Source of the DNA: Campylobacter sp.
GTDB lineage: Bacteria > Campylobacterota > Campylobacteria > Campylobacterales > Campylobacteraceae
Reading direction: 5' to 3'
Assembly (NCBI RefSeq): GCF_020024835.1
Contig: NZ_JAHHTD010000003.1
Location: forward strand, 11,973 to 75,972
DNA length: 64,000 bases
Below, one piece after another: positions 45,676-55,592 of this stretch; the stretch's first letter is position 1; each line of letters opens with the position of its first letter. The notes under the pieces were generated by a model that did no database searches, was not told where the DNA came from, and saw only the letters and a list, made by a program, of their open reading frames with translations. A program made the position numbers and the translations under genes.

Positions 45676-47382
45676 TTATTGTAGTAATCTCATTACATTT
45701 TGTTGCACAGCATTTGCTTGACTCATAGCATAAGATCCGCTTTGAGCTAAGATGTTAAATTTAGCAAAATTTGCACTTTCAGCTGCAAAATCCACATCTC
45801 TAATGTTTGATTCTGCTGATTTAATATTTACTTGAGTTACGCTAATATTGTTTAATGTTGCAGTGATTTGATTTTGCACTGAACCAATATCTGCTCTAAT
45901 AGCGTCTAAATTTCTAGTAGCTGTTTCAGCTATATCCATTACAGCCATAGCACCTTTTAAAGTAGTAACTCCAGCTTGTTGATCTTTAGCTGCTACTGTG
46001 ATACCACCTGCACTAGTTTGGAAATTAATAAATTGTGAATTACCATTTGCACTTACTCCAAAAACTAATGAAAATGCAGTCGCATATAAACCAGCGTCTG
46101 TAGAATTGTAAAGTTTAGACATATCTTTGCCACTACCTATAGAAAATCCTGAACCTTCACTCATACCATTAGCACTCATAAAAGCAGAAACAGATGAATA
46201 AGTAATGATCATTTTACCGCCACCTTTATAAGCATTAAAGCCCATAGCATCGGCTACATTAGTATCAATTTGTCCTTTTGATTCTCTTAAAGATATAGAA
46301 GCTTGAGAAATCATATCTGTTGTGCCCATACCTACAGCTGAAAGATTTGTTCCTGAGATTAAAATATCTTTACCATCATTTTTGATTAAAGATAAGCGAC
46401 CATAATTTTCATAATTAGTTTTTAATATACCTGAACCAGGTCCTATATTTCCGTCTATTTTAATACCTCTACCATCTCTTGAAGTAAGAAGCAATCTACC
46501 ATTTTCATCTTTAGCTGCTTCAACTCCTGTAGTATCTTTAACTGAATTTATAGCTGAAATTAAGGCTCCGTTATTGTCTCCATCTTGGTATGCTACCTCA
46601 CCGATTTTTACTCCATTAATAGAAAAAGCAGCATCAGTTTTTCCTGCTTTCATAGGACCAATGCCTGTAGTTTGCACTAAGAAATTTGCTCTAACTCCAG
46701 TTACATCAGCTACCCTATTAATCTCTTCAGCTAAAGCTCCAAGTCCAGTTCCTACTGAAGTAGAAATTATTACAGGAGGGAATTTAAAATCATCTATACC
46801 ATTATAATTTTTAATAGTAACTTGAGCTACCCCACTACTATGAGCTGCAGAGCCTGTTTCAAATCTAGTAACCCCTATTTTAGAGCTTTGAGTAGGTCCT
46901 ATACTAGCTTTAACAGATTGGTTTGATTGAGAGCCTATTTGAAATTCTTGATTAACAAAACCACCACTTAATAATTGCTTACCATTAAAAGAAGTAGTAT
47001 TTGCTATGTTATCAAGCTCTTCCATTAAACGATTGATGTCTGCTTGAAGCATATTTCTTGTCTTCATACTTTGTCCATCTTGGGCAGCTTGAGTAGCTTT
47101 TACTTTGATAGTGTCTAAAATTTTAAGTTGTTCATCCATAGCTTTATCAGCAGTTTGTAAAATACCTATAGCATCATTACCATTATTAATAGCTTGACCT
47201 AAAGTTGCAGCTTGTGATCTTAAGCTATCAGCTATCGCCATACCTGAAGCATCATCTGCTGCAGAATTGATCCTAAGACCTGAACTAAGTCTGCTTAGAG
47301 AATTATCCAATGATCTTGAATTCATATTTGCATTTGTTTGAGCATTTAAAGATGCCACGTTAGTATTTATACGAAATCCCAT
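45676..47382 (-). CDS. flaA: Flagellin A (major flagellin)
   Basis: Major filament subunit, 568 residues. The N-terminal D0/D1 helices ([40 protein letters not shown]) and C-terminal helix ([14 protein letters not shown]) are standard, and the central domain (about 170-490) is the variable, surface-exposed part that is glycosylated in Campylobacter. It is first in transcription order and has a sigma28-type -10 box, the arrangement for FlaA. An AAGGAT Shine-Dalgarno lies about 7 bases before the ATG. It differs from FlaB only in the first 27 or so and last few residues. Confidence 0.97.
   Translation of the reverse strand: MGFRINTNVASLNAQTNANMNSRSLDNSLSRLSSGLRINSAADDASGMAIADSLRSQAATLGQAINNGNDAIGILQTADKAMDEQLKILDTIKVKATQAAQDGQSMKTRNMLQADINRLMEELDNIANTTSFNGKQLLSGGFVNQEFQIGSQSNQSVKASIGPTQSSKIGVTRFETGSAAHSSGVAQVTIKNYNGIDDFKFPPVIISTSVGTGLGALAEEINRVADVTGVRANFLVQTTGIGPMKAGKTDAAFSINGVKIGEVAYQDGDNNGALISAINSVKDTTGVEAAKDENGRLLLTSRDGRGIKIDGNIGPGSGILKTNYENYGRLSLIKNDGKDILISGTNLSAVGMGTTDMISQASISLRESKGQIDTNVADAMGFNAYKGGGKMIITYSSVSAFMSANGMSEGSGFSIGSGKDMSKLYNSTDAGLYATAFSLVFGVSANGNSQFINFQTSAGGITVAAKDQQAGVTTLKGAMAVMDIAETATRNLDAIRADIGSVQNQITATLNNISVTQVNIKSAESNIRDVDFAAESANFAKFNILAQSGSYAMSQANAVQQNVMRLLQ
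45695..47301 (-). repeat. Flagellin repeat copy (flaA), 1607 bp
   Basis: Partner of 43868-45474. The first mismatch at the right edge is at 47302 and at the left edge just before 45695. Confidence 0.9.
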
Positions 47383-47433
47383 TTTAAATCCTTTTAAATA
47401 ATTTCAATCGCTTCCATTCGATTGCTAGAAACC

Positions 47434-47439
47434 ATATCG
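47434..47439 (-). promoter_or_regulatory. Sigma28 (FliA) -10 element of flaA
   Basis: On the minus strand TTTCGATATGGT carries CGATAT, the Campylobacter FliA -10 box, about 52 bases before the flaA ATG. The -35 region is AT-rich (ACTATAAAC lies at about the right distance). Only the -10 is clear. Confidence 0.75.
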
Positions 47440-47457
47440 AAAATACATAAAAAAAGT

Positions 47458-49185
47458 TTATAGTTTTAAAAGAATTTTATAGTTTTCAATGGCTAAATTT
47501 GTGTTTTTAAGACTTCGCTCGCAAAAATCTAAAAAAATCTTTAAAAAATCAATATAAGCATTTGCTATATTATTTGAGTCTTGATAAAGATTTACATTAA
47601 AAAAACCTCTATAATAAAACAAAGGCATATACATAGAATACCTTAAAACATATGATTTATCTATCATTGTATTAAAATCAAAAATATTTTTTATGATTAC
47701 ATCATAATTTTGTGTTTCATTTTGATTTTTTAGTTTTTGTAAAATTTCTAAAAGTTTTGATCCTTCAAAGAAAAGATAAGATAATTCTAAATTTTCCTTT
47801 AAAATACGATCTAAAATTTTTTTTAAGAGTTTTGCTTGCTTGTTTTCACTTAATATATTTGGCAAGATATAATCTTTCTTCTCTTGTTTAAGTTTTCTTA
47901 AAATTTCCTCAAAAGGTATTTCTATAGTATAGTCTATATGAGCTCCACCTTGAGTTGCATTATAAAAATTTATTTGTGAATTTGATACAAATAAAACCTC
48001 TAAACGTTTTCTCATTTCATCCCAACCTATATGGCTTTGCACAAAATCCTTTTGACCATAAGCTAAAACTGAAAGTTTTGGTGTTGTATGTTCTGCTTCT
48101 TCTACATTATGAAAAGTAAATGCACTAACATCTGCGTGAGAATTGCCACTTTCATTAAAAGCTAAATCCTGCCCTATCATAATAACATTTAAAAATCCAA
48201 GTGCTATAGCAAAACTATACGCAAAATGTGCTACATTTACACCTGAATCCATATAAACAAAATCATTTAATCTAAAATCTTGTTGATAATCCACATTTTT
48301 TAAGGTAAAAATTTTTTTCTTTTTATCTTTTAATATCTGCACTAATGCTTGATCTACATTGGAGCTAATCACATAAATAGGCTCTTTAAGATTAAATGGT
48401 AAATTCTCATAAAATAATGCACATACTTTAGAAATATCCATAGAAAAAACAAAATCTGGATAAATTTCATTTTTTAATAAAGTTTTATAAGTAGCATCTA
48501 AAGAAAAAATTACAAAATCATCTTGATATTGTCTTAAAAGGTTTAATTGTTTGTTTAAAGAAGGTCCTGCACAAACTACTATGACACTTTTGTTTTTTCC
48601 TTTATTTTCATAAATAAATCTTTGCAAAGGGATATTTTTTAACACTGAAGGTAAGTTAAGCAAAAATTGCCTATGAATTTTAGTGTCCATATCAAAACTC
48701 ACATCTACATTGCCTACTACTCTAGATATAACACTTATACATTTTTGATAAACAAAATCTTCCATTGTGCTTTTATCATAAAATTGACTATAAGAAAAAA
48801 GCTTAAAAAGACCTAGATACTCAAAACAATCTGCTTGTGAAAATAATAAACACAATTGTTCTTCTAATCTTTTTTCTTCTACATCACAAAGATAAATTTT
48901 GCCACTAGAAAGCTCTATGCTAAGATCAATTTTGCTCAAAACATTAGCAAAAAATTCTACTTTATCAAATATGAAAATATGTTTATTGATTAGTTTTTTT
49001 AAAAAAAGTCCCTCGCCTATACCGCAAAAAAATATATTAGGCATTGTTAAGGCTTCTTTTGGTGGTATAAAAGGAGTTTGACTTGGAAAAATATTGATAA
49101 AATTTTCTTCTTTTAAATTTAAAATTTTCTCTTTTAATGGCCTGTTTGTTGATTCTAAAGCATTAAGATTTTTTTGTAAAATCAT
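47458..49185 (-). CDS. Maf-like DUF115 protein upstream of flaA (Cj1340c-like)
   Basis: A 575-residue protein of the Maf/DUF115 family on the flagellin strand. The core has VVCAGPSLNKQLNLLRQYQD, FSLDATYKTLLKNEIYPDFV, VIMIGQDLAFNESGNSHADV and NATQGGAHIDYTIEIPFEEI, each matching the tandem maf genes but clearly diverged. The start is placed at ATG 49185 (MILQKNLNALES) with AAAGGTAG upstream; the frame opens 16 codons earlier without support. It has no G tract. The flaA promoter begins immediately after its stop, so the two are probably separate transcription units. Confidence 0.88.
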   Translation of the reverse strand: MILQKNLNALESTNRPLKEKILNLKEENFINIFPSQTPFIPPKEALTMPNIFFCGIGEGLFLKKLINKHIFIFDKVEFFANVLSKIDLSIELSSGKIYLCDVEEKRLEEQLCLLFSQADCFEYLGLFKLFSYSQFYDKSTMEDFVYQKCISVISRVVGNVDVSFDMDTKIHRQFLLNLPSVLKNIPLQRFIYENKGKNKSVIVVCAGPSLNKQLNLLRQYQDDFVIFSLDATYKTLLKNEIYPDFVFSMDISKVCALFYENLPFNLKEPIYVISSNVDQALVQILKDKKKKIFTLKNVDYQQDFRLNDFVYMDSGVNVAHFAYSFAIALGFLNVIMIGQDLAFNESGNSHADVSAFTFHNVEEAEHTTPKLSVLAYGQKDFVQSHIGWDEMRKRLEVLFVSNSQINFYNATQGGAHIDYTIEIPFEEILRKLKQEKKDYILPNILSENKQAKLLKKILDRILKENLELSYLFFEGSKLLEILQKLKNQNETQNYDVIIKNIFDFNTMIDKSYVLRYSMYMPLFYYRGFFNVNLYQDSNNIANAYIDFLKIFLDFCERSLKNTNLAIENYKILLKL

Positions 49186-49313
49186 TTTTTCTACCTTTTT
49201 TAGTCGATTATAAATTATAACATTAAAATACATTTTATTTAAAACACATCTATATAAGCAAAAAATTTAATTTTTTTTTATACACTTTTATAAACTTATT
49301 TTTAAGGTAATTA

Positions 49314-51392
49314 ATGAAAAATTTAATCATTGTAGAATCGCCCGCAAAAGCTAAAACTATAGGAAATTTTTTAGGCAAAAACTATGAAGTTATAGCTTCT
49401 AAAGGACATATAAGAGATTTACCAAAAACTAGTTTTGGTATAAAAATAGAAGATGAAGAATTTAAACCAGAATACCGAATTTCTAGTGATCATTCTAATT
49501 TAGTCAAAGAATTAAAACAAAAAGCAAAAACAGCTAAGCAAGTTTATCTTGCAACTGATGAGGATAGAGAAGGTGAGGCTATAGCTTTTCATATAGCAAA
49601 AGCGATTAATAAAGACGAAAAAACTTTACCTAGAATCGTTTTTCACGAAATCACAAAAAGTGCCATAGAGCACGCTTTAAAAAATCCAAGGTATTTAGAT
49701 GTAAATAGTGTAAATGCTCAACAAGCAAGACGCTTGCTTGATCGTATTGTCGGATATAAATTAAGCCCTTTGCTAAATCAAAAAATTCAAAAAGGACTTA
49801 GTGCTGGTCGAGTGCAAAGTGCGGCTTTAAAAATAATCGTAGATAAAGAAAGAGAAATCAATGCTTTCGTGCCTTTAAAATACTTTAGTATTGATATGAT
49901 TTTTCAAGAAAATTTAGACGCACAATTGGTTGAATTTCAAGGTCAAAAAATAGAAAAATTTACTATCACTAATGAAGATAGGGCAAAATTGATTTTTAAT
50001 GCTTGCCAGAATGCTAATTTTAAAGTAAAAAATATAGAAAGCAAAGATAGAAAAATAACTCCTCCTCCTCCTTTTATGACTTCTACTTTGCAACAAAGTG
50101 CTAGTAATCGCTTAGGATTTAATCCTAAAAAAACTATGATAATTGCTCAAAAACTTTATGAAGGTGTTAAAACGCACCAAGGAGTTATGGGTGTTATTAC
50201 TTATATGAGAACAGATAGCTTAAATATAGCTAAAGAAGCTTTAGAGCAAGTTAGAAAGCTTATAAAAGATGAATTTTCAAAAGAATACTTACCTAGCACA
50301 GCTAATATTTACACTACTAAAAGCAAAGGAGCTCAAGAAGCTCACGAAGCGATAAGACCTACAAATTTAAGCTTTACACCTAAACTTGCAAGTGAATTTT
50401 TAGATAAAGATGAAGCAAGGCTTTATACATTAATCTATAATCGTTTTTTAGCTAGTCAAATGCAAGTGGCTATATCGCAGATACAAAATGTTTTTGTAGC
50501 TTCAAATGAAGCAGTATTTAAAATTAGTGGTAGAAAAATTTTATTTGATGGACATTATAAAGCTTATGGCGATATGGATAAAGATAAAATCTTACCTATC
50601 TTAAATTTAAACGATATTTTAAATATACAAAATATAGAATTAAATTCACATCTTAGCGAACCTCCTTCAAGGTATTCTGAAGCAGGGCTTGTAAAAAAGC
50701 TTGAAAATTTAGGTATAGGACGCCCATCAACTTATGCGCCAACTATATCTCTTTTAAGCACAAGATCTTATGTTAGAATTGAAAAAAAACAATTAATCCC
50801 CAACGAAATTGCTTTTAATGTTACAGAAATTTTAGAACAAAATTTTAGTGATATAGTAGATAGTGATTTTACTTCAAAAATGGAAGAATCCCTTGATGCT
50901 ATCGCAGAAGGAAAAATGGACTGGCAAGAACTTTTAAAAAATTTTTACTTTCCTTTTATGCGTAAAATAGATGCAGGTAAGAAAAATATCAAAAGTCAAA
51001 AAACCTTTACTAAACTTGATGAGCAGTGTCCTGAGTGTGGTGGTGAGCTTGCTATACGCAAAGGTAGATATGGAGAATTCATCGCTTGTTTAAATTTTCC
51101 AAAATGTAAGTATTCAAGGAATTTAAAACAAGAAAATAAAGAACAAGAAAAATCTTCATTAAAATCCATAGGATTAAAATGTCCTTTGTGTCAAGAAGGT
51201 GAAGTAGTTGAACGCTTTTCAAAACGAGGGAAATTTTATGGATGTAGCACTTATCCAAAGTGTAATTTTATCAGCAAATATAAGCCAAGTGAAGAAAAAT
51301 GTGAAGAATGCGGTGAGTTTATGGTTATTAAAGAATTAAAAAAAGGGACATTTTTAGAGTGTTTAAAATGTAAAATTAAAAAGGAAATTTAA
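49314..51392 (+). CDS. topA: DNA topoisomerase I
   Basis: Type IA topoisomerase relaxing negative supercoils, 692 residues. The TOPRIM domain (NLIIVESPAKAKTIGNFLGK, LATDEDREGEAIA) is followed by the active-site tyrosine in GVMGVITYMRTDSLNI. The C terminus has three four-cysteine zinc ribbons (CPECGG.. near residue 567, CPLCQE.. near 623, CEECGE.. near 663). It is shorter than E. coli TopA, as in other Campylobacter. An AAGGTAATTA Shine-Dalgarno precedes the ATG. Its stop shares a base with the bioB start. Confidence 0.97.
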   Translation: MKNLIIVESPAKAKTIGNFLGKNYEVIASKGHIRDLPKTSFGIKIEDEEFKPEYRISSDHSNLVKELKQKAKTAKQVYLATDEDREGEAIAFHIAKAINKDEKTLPRIVFHEITKSAIEHALKNPRYLDVNSVNAQQARRLLDRIVGYKLSPLLNQKIQKGLSAGRVQSAALKIIVDKEREINAFVPLKYFSIDMIFQENLDAQLVEFQGQKIEKFTITNEDRAKLIFNACQNANFKVKNIESKDRKITPPPPFMTSTLQQSASNRLGFNPKKTMIIAQKLYEGVKTHQGVMGVITYMRTDSLNIAKEALEQVRKLIKDEFSKEYLPSTANIYTTKSKGAQEAHEAIRPTNLSFTPKLASEFLDKDEARLYTLIYNRFLASQMQVAISQIQNVFVASNEAVFKISGRKILFDGHYKAYGDMDKDKILPILNLNDILNIQNIELNSHLSEPPSRYSEAGLVKKLENLGIGRPSTYAPTISLLSTRSYVRIEKKQLIPNEIAFNVTEILEQNFSDIVDSDFTSKMEESLDAIAEGKMDWQELLKNFYFPFMRKIDAGKKNIKSQKTFTKLDEQCPECGGELAIRKGRYGEFIACLNFPKCKYSRNLKQENKEQEKSSLKSIGLKCPLCQEGEVVERFSKRGKFYGCSTYPKCNFISKYKPSEEKCEECGEFMVIKELKKGTFLECLKCKIKKEI

Positions 51393-52228
51393 TGCAAATA
51401 ATGCTTTGTGCTATATCTAATATAGCAAGTGGCGGGTGTGGTGAAGATTGTAAGTATTGCACTCAAAGTGCTTATGTAAAAACTAATATCCCAAAATACA
51501 AAAAAAAAGATATCGAACAAATTGTAAAAGAAGCCAAGCTGGCTAAGAAAAACGAAGCCTTGGGCTTTTGTTTGGTTACAGCTGGACTTGGACTTGATGA
51601 TGAAAAATTAGAATATGTTTGCAAAAGTGCCTATGCTATAAAAAAAGAAGAGCCAAATTTGCTACTTATAGCTTGCAACGGCAAGGCAAATTTAGAACAA
51701 TTAAAAGAACTTAAAAAAGCTGGAATTTTTTCTTATAATCACAATCTTGAAAGTTCAAAGGAATTTTTTCCACAAATTTGCTCCACTCATACTTGGGAAG
51801 AAAGATTTCAAACAAATCTTTATGCTAAAGAAGCAGGGCTAATGCTTTGTTGTGGTGGAATTTATGGACTAGGAGAAAGTCAAGATGATAGAATTAGTCT
51901 TAGAAAAAGCTTACAAGAGCTTCAACCTTTTTCTAGCCCTATTAATTTTTTTATCCCTAATGAAAATTTGAATTTAAAGCAAGAATTACTAGATACAAAA
52001 GAAGCTTTACAGATTATCAAAGATAGCGTCAAAGCCTTACCTCAAAGTGTTATTATGGTAGCAGGAGGTAGAGAAGTGGTGCTTAAAGAAAGACAATATG
52101 AGATTTTTGAAGCTGGTGCTAGAGCCATCGTGGTGGGGGATTATCTTACAACTAAAGGCGAAGAACCTAGTAAAGATATACAAAAATTAAAACAAATGGG
52201 ATTTAGTTTTGCTACACAATGTCATTGA
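51392..52228 (+). CDS. bioB: Biotin synthase
   Basis: Radical SAM enzyme inserting sulfur into dethiobiotin, 278 residues. The radical SAM cluster motif is CGEDCKYCTQS near residue 17. GLGLDDEKLEY, CNGKANLEQLKEL, YNHNLESSKEFF and the 2Fe-2S arginine region VAGGREVVL are family features. Members in Campylobacter lack the N-terminal extension of E. coli BioB (346 aa). It directly follows topA and overlaps the antiporter gene by 20 bases. The product is used by BirA, encoded at 19.8 kb. Confidence 0.95.
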   Translation: MQIMLCAISNIASGGCGEDCKYCTQSAYVKTNIPKYKKKDIEQIVKEAKLAKKNEALGFCLVTAGLGLDDEKLEYVCKSAYAIKKEEPNLLLIACNGKANLEQLKELKKAGIFSYNHNLESSKEFFPQICSTHTWEERFQTNLYAKEAGLMLCCGGIYGLGESQDDRISLRKSLQELQPFSSPINFFIPNENLNLKQELLDTKEALQIIKDSVKALPQSVIMVAGGREVVLKERQYEIFEAGARAIVVGDYLTTKGEEPSKDIQKLKQMGFSFATQCH

Positions 52229-53396
52229 TACTCAAGCAGTAATAGATCTAAAAATTTTATTTGTTGTAGCAACTTGTCTTTTAACCTCTCCTTATATAGC
52301 TAAATTTTTAAAACTACCGCTTTCAGCAACTGAAATCATACTTGGTTCTTTGATAGGATTTTTAGGCTTTATAGGAGAAAGTGAAAAATTTAAACTTTTA
52401 GCTAATGCTGGATTTTATTATCTTATGTTTATAGCAGGTATGGAGATTAATCTAAAAACTTTTTTAAAAACAGAAAAAAGTTTATTACACAAAGCATTAA
52501 TTTACATAGCTTGTTTGTATTTATTTAGCATTATAGTTGTAAAAAGTATAAATCTTTCTTATATTTTTATTATTATTATACCTGTTATGAGTGTGGGATT
52601 GCTTTCTATTCTTTATAGAGATTTTGGTAAAAATTGCGATTGGTTAAATATCTCTATGGTTGTTGCAACCCTTGCAGAAGTTGTAAGCATAGTTTTACTC
52701 ACTATCACAGCAGCCTTTTTAGGACAAGGAACAGATATTTTTTCTTTAACTCAAAATTTATTATATTTGATAGGATTTTTAGCTCTTTGTATTTTTGGAT
52801 TTAAAATTTTAGAAGTCCTTTTTTGGTGGTATCCTCAACTTAAAACTATATTAATGCCTTGGCAAGATCAAAATGAAAAAGATATAAGATTTTGTATGGC
52901 AATATTTATAGCTATAGTAGCTATTATGATTTATTTTAAACTTGAAGTTGCTCTTGGAGCTTTTATAGCAGGGTCTTTTATAGTAACATTTTTTGATCAT
53001 AAAAAAGATTTAGAGCACAAACTTTCAAGCTTTGGCTATGGTTTTTTAATCCCTATATTTTTTATTCACATAGGCTCAAGCTTTAAATTAGAAAAACTTT
53101 TAAATTCTGAAGTTTTATTTATAGCTTTTTCACTCACTCTTTTTATGATAATTTTAAGAATTCTATCTGCTTTAGTTTTTATAAAAAATTTAGGTTTAAA
53201 AAATACCTTTTTATTTGGTCTTAGTCATTCTATGCCATTGACTTTACTCATAGCTATAGCTACTCTTTCATTTGGAGCTAAAATTATATCTGAAGAAATT
53301 TATTCAGGCTTAGTTCTTACAGCTTTGCTTGAAGCCATCTTAGCCATAAGTTTAATAAAAATTATAAACAATTTTAATAAAAATAAATCTTGCTAA
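52209..53396 (+). CDS. Cation/proton antiporter of the KefB/CPA2 family
   Basis: A 395-residue integral membrane protein with about 11-12 predicted helices of the monovalent cation:proton antiporter-2 fold. ATEIILGSLIGFLGF near residue 37, YLMFIAGMEINLKTFLKTEK and LGAFIAGSFIV are family landmarks. There is no C-terminal TrkA-N domain, so it resembles the short Na+/H+ forms. The frame's first start, TTG at 52209, overlaps bioB by 20 bases. I see no ATG before residue 76, so another non-ATG start is possible. Ion specificity is unknown. Confidence 0.82.
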   Translation: MLHNVIDTQAVIDLKILFVVATCLLTSPYIAKFLKLPLSATEIILGSLIGFLGFIGESEKFKLLANAGFYYLMFIAGMEINLKTFLKTEKSLLHKALIYIACLYLFSIIVVKSINLSYIFIIIIPVMSVGLLSILYRDFGKNCDWLNISMVVATLAEVVSIVLLTITAAFLGQGTDIFSLTQNLLYLIGFLALCIFGFKILEVLFWWYPQLKTILMPWQDQNEKDIRFCMAIFIAIVAIMIYFKLEVALGAFIAGSFIVTFFDHKKDLEHKLSSFGYGFLIPIFFIHIGSSFKLEKLLNSEVLFIAFSLTLFMIILRILSALVFIKNLGLKNTFLFGLSHSMPLTLLIAIATLSFGAKIISEEIYSGLVLTALLEAILAISLIKIINNFNKNKSC

Positions 53397-53417
53397 GATT
53401 ATGCTATACTTCACACT

Positions 53418-54179
53418 ATGAAAAATTTAGATACACTTTTAGAATTAGCCTTAAAAGCAGGCAAGCAGGCAGGAAAAGTTTTGTTGGAGTATAAAAATAA
53501 AAATACTCTATGGATTAAAGATGATAATTCTCCAGTTGGATTAGCTGATATAAAATCAAATGAAATTATAAGTGAAATTTTATCCTCAAGCGATATCGCT
53601 ATTTGTTCAGAAGAAAATATACTATCTTATGAAGCACGATCTAAATTAGAATATTTTTGGCTAATTGATCCATTAGATGGGACTAAATCTTATGCTAAAA
53701 ACGACAAAGAATATTGCGTATTAATTGCTTTGATTCATAAAAATAGGCCTGTATTATCTCTTATAGTTGATGTTGAAAATGACGCTTATTATTACGCACA
53801 TACTCATACAAAAGTATATAAAAATGAAAAGCTTATAAATCTTGATGATGAAGCTTATAAAAAAGTGCAAAATATAGCTTTATACTCTAAAAATCACGAC
53901 AATAATGAAGATTTTTTTATAGAAAACAAACTAGAGGGGATAAAAGTATCCTCTGCTTTAAAATTTGTCTATTTACTCGAAGCTAAAGCTGGAATTTATC
54001 CTCGTTTTGGGGGTCCTAAAGCTTGGGATATAGCAGCAGGTGATTTTTTGATTATACAAAATGGCGGAATTATGCAAGATTTTAATAAAAATCTACTTGA
54101 TTATAATACTAAAGACCTTGCTTTACCAAGCTTTATCGCTTTTGCTAAAAAAGAATATATACTCAAAGATTTTCAGTGA
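53418..54179 (+). CDS. cysQ: Inositol monophosphatase family protein (CysQ-like)
   Basis: A 253-residue Mg-dependent phosphatase of the inositol monophosphatase superfamily. Metal-binding motifs are the SEEN near residue 69, WLIDPLDGTKSYAKNDKEYC near residue 88, and FGGPKAWDIAAGDFLI near residue 198. The closest functional class is CysQ, removing phosphate from 3'-phosphoadenosine 5'-phosphate. Its stop overlaps the GTG start of the next gene by 4 bases. Confidence 0.85.
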   Translation: MKNLDTLLELALKAGKQAGKVLLEYKNKNTLWIKDDNSPVGLADIKSNEIISEILSSSDIAICSEENILSYEARSKLEYFWLIDPLDGTKSYAKNDKEYCVLIALIHKNRPVLSLIVDVENDAYYYAHTHTKVYKNEKLINLDDEAYKKVQNIALYSKNHDNNEDFFIENKLEGIKVSSALKFVYLLEAKAGIYPRFGGPKAWDIAAGDFLIIQNGGIMQDFNKNLLDYNTKDLALPSFIAFAKKEYILKDFQ

Positions 54180-54823
54180 GATTTTTTTTAATATTTTTGT
54201 GTTTTATTGGAATGTTTGCAAATTCTTTTGAAAACAAAAAAATTATAAAATTAAATACTCAAGATGATTTTAATATCATTAATTTAAATCAAAATATCGA
54301 CTATGAAAAACTTTCAAATATCATTATTTTAGCACTAATTCCAAGTTATGAAAAAGAATACAATTTTTATTTTTCAAATTTTAAAATTAACGCTTATAAA
54401 ATGGCTAAAGATACTCTTTTAAAATTAAATTATATTATCAATCAAAATAAAGATCTTGCTCTAATTGATCAAAAAGAAAATCAAAAATATATTAATTCCC
54501 AAAGTATTATTAATCCACAAAAGGCTTTTATTGGTGCAAGTGATTTTTTAGAATTTAATACTTTTAAAAAACCAAATTTTATTATTTTGCTTGATTTAAA
54601 AAATATCCAAGCAGTTCAAAAGAATTTTTTATTTTTTTCAAACTTTGATACCTTAATCAATATAGAATACAAAATTTATAATGCAAAAACAAATAAATTA
54701 AAAGACCATAGATTATTAAAGATTCAAAGTAATTTTAATACCAGCAACAAAGAAAAATCTTATGAAGAACTTATAACAAATATCGCAAATGCAATTTTTA
54801 CAGATATAAAAGAGATTATATAA
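54176..54823 (+). CDS. Exported protein of unknown function (Cj1680c-like)
   Basis: A 215-residue protein that I do not recognise. It starts with GTG overlapping the cysQ stop (GTGA) and has a signal peptide (RFFLIFLCFIGMFANSFENK). The mature part is Asn/Lys-rich, mixed alpha/beta, with INLNQNIDYEKLSNIIILAL and a C-terminal YEELITNIANAIFTDIKEII that recalls the end of some LpoB/CsgG-type lipoproteins. There is no lipobox cysteine. It runs convergent to murB, overlapping by 8 bases. Confidence 0.65.
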   Translation: MRFFLIFLCFIGMFANSFENKKIIKLNTQDDFNIINLNQNIDYEKLSNIIILALIPSYEKEYNFYFSNFKINAYKMAKDTLLKLNYIINQNKDLALIDQKENQKYINSQSIINPQKAFIGASDFLEFNTFKKPNFIILLDLKNIQAVQKNFLFFSNFDTLINIEYKIYNAKTNKLKDHRLLKIQSNFNTSNKEKSYEELITNIANAIFTDIKEII

Positions 54824-55592
54824 TCACTACTTCTTCTTCTAGAAAAATACCAAATTCATCAAAAACTTTTTTCTTTGCTAAATTTATTAAATACATAGCA
54901 TCTTCAAAATTTGCGTGTTTTTTATTAATCAAAAAATTTGCGTGCTCATTGCTAAACATAGCGTCATTTTTACTAAAACCTTTCAAACCTACTGCCTCTA
55001 TAAGTCTTCCAGCATAATCATTTGTAGGATTTTTAAAAATAGAACCAAAGCTAGCACCTTTAGGCTGATTTTTTCTAGTATTTTTTAAAAACTCATCTTT
55101 TTGAAAATCAAAACCAAATTCTACAAAAAAAACTGCACTAAACATTGGCACTTTAAGGGGATTAAATCTATAAGCAAAAGCTATATCTTTTTTTAAAATT
55201 TCTTTTTTAAAAATCTTTATGCTAACTAAATAATTACTGATATTTTCATCTTTTAAGCCAGCATTCATTTTTAAAATTCCGCCTAAAGTTCCTGGAATAT
55301 TTCTTAAAAATTCAAAACCTTTAAGATTATTTTTTTTAGCAAAATTATAAATATTTGAAGATTTGCTAGCACAACCTATTTCTAAAAAAAATCCATTTTT
55401 GTTTTTATCTAAAATTTTTATATAATCAAATTTTTTTCCTAATATCCCAAGTTTTTTAGATTTTGGAGAAACTAAAAGATTATTAGCCCCGCCTATTAAT
55501 ATCCCATCAAAATCACAAAGTTCCTCTAAAACTTGAACTTTAAATTTTTCTCCTATATGTATAGAGCTATATTTAGAAAAATCAATAATCAT
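54816..55592 (-). CDS. murB: UDP-N-acetylenolpyruvoylglucosamine reductase
   Basis: MurB reduces UDP-GlcNAc-enolpyruvate to UDP-MurNAc with NADPH and FAD, 258 residues. SSIHIGEKFKVQV, IGGANNLLVSP (FAD loop), GFEFLRNIPGTLGGILKMNAG, AFAYRFNPL and the catalytic Ser in GASFGSIFKNP are present, with NHAN-type SNEHANFLINKKHAN near the end. It is shorter than E. coli MurB, consistent with the type II form. It overlaps fliQ by 4 bases upstream. Confidence 0.95.
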   Translation of the reverse strand: MIIDFSKYSSIHIGEKFKVQVLEELCDFDGILIGGANNLLVSPKSKKLGILGKKFDYIKILDKNKNGFFLEIGCASKSSNIYNFAKKNNLKGFEFLRNIPGTLGGILKMNAGLKDENISNYLVSIKIFKKEILKKDIAFAYRFNPLKVPMFSAVFFVEFGFDFQKDEFLKNTRKNQPKGASFGSIFKNPTNDYAGRLIEAVGLKGFSKNDAMFSNEHANFLINKKHANFEDAMYLINLAKKKVFDEFGIFLEEEVVII

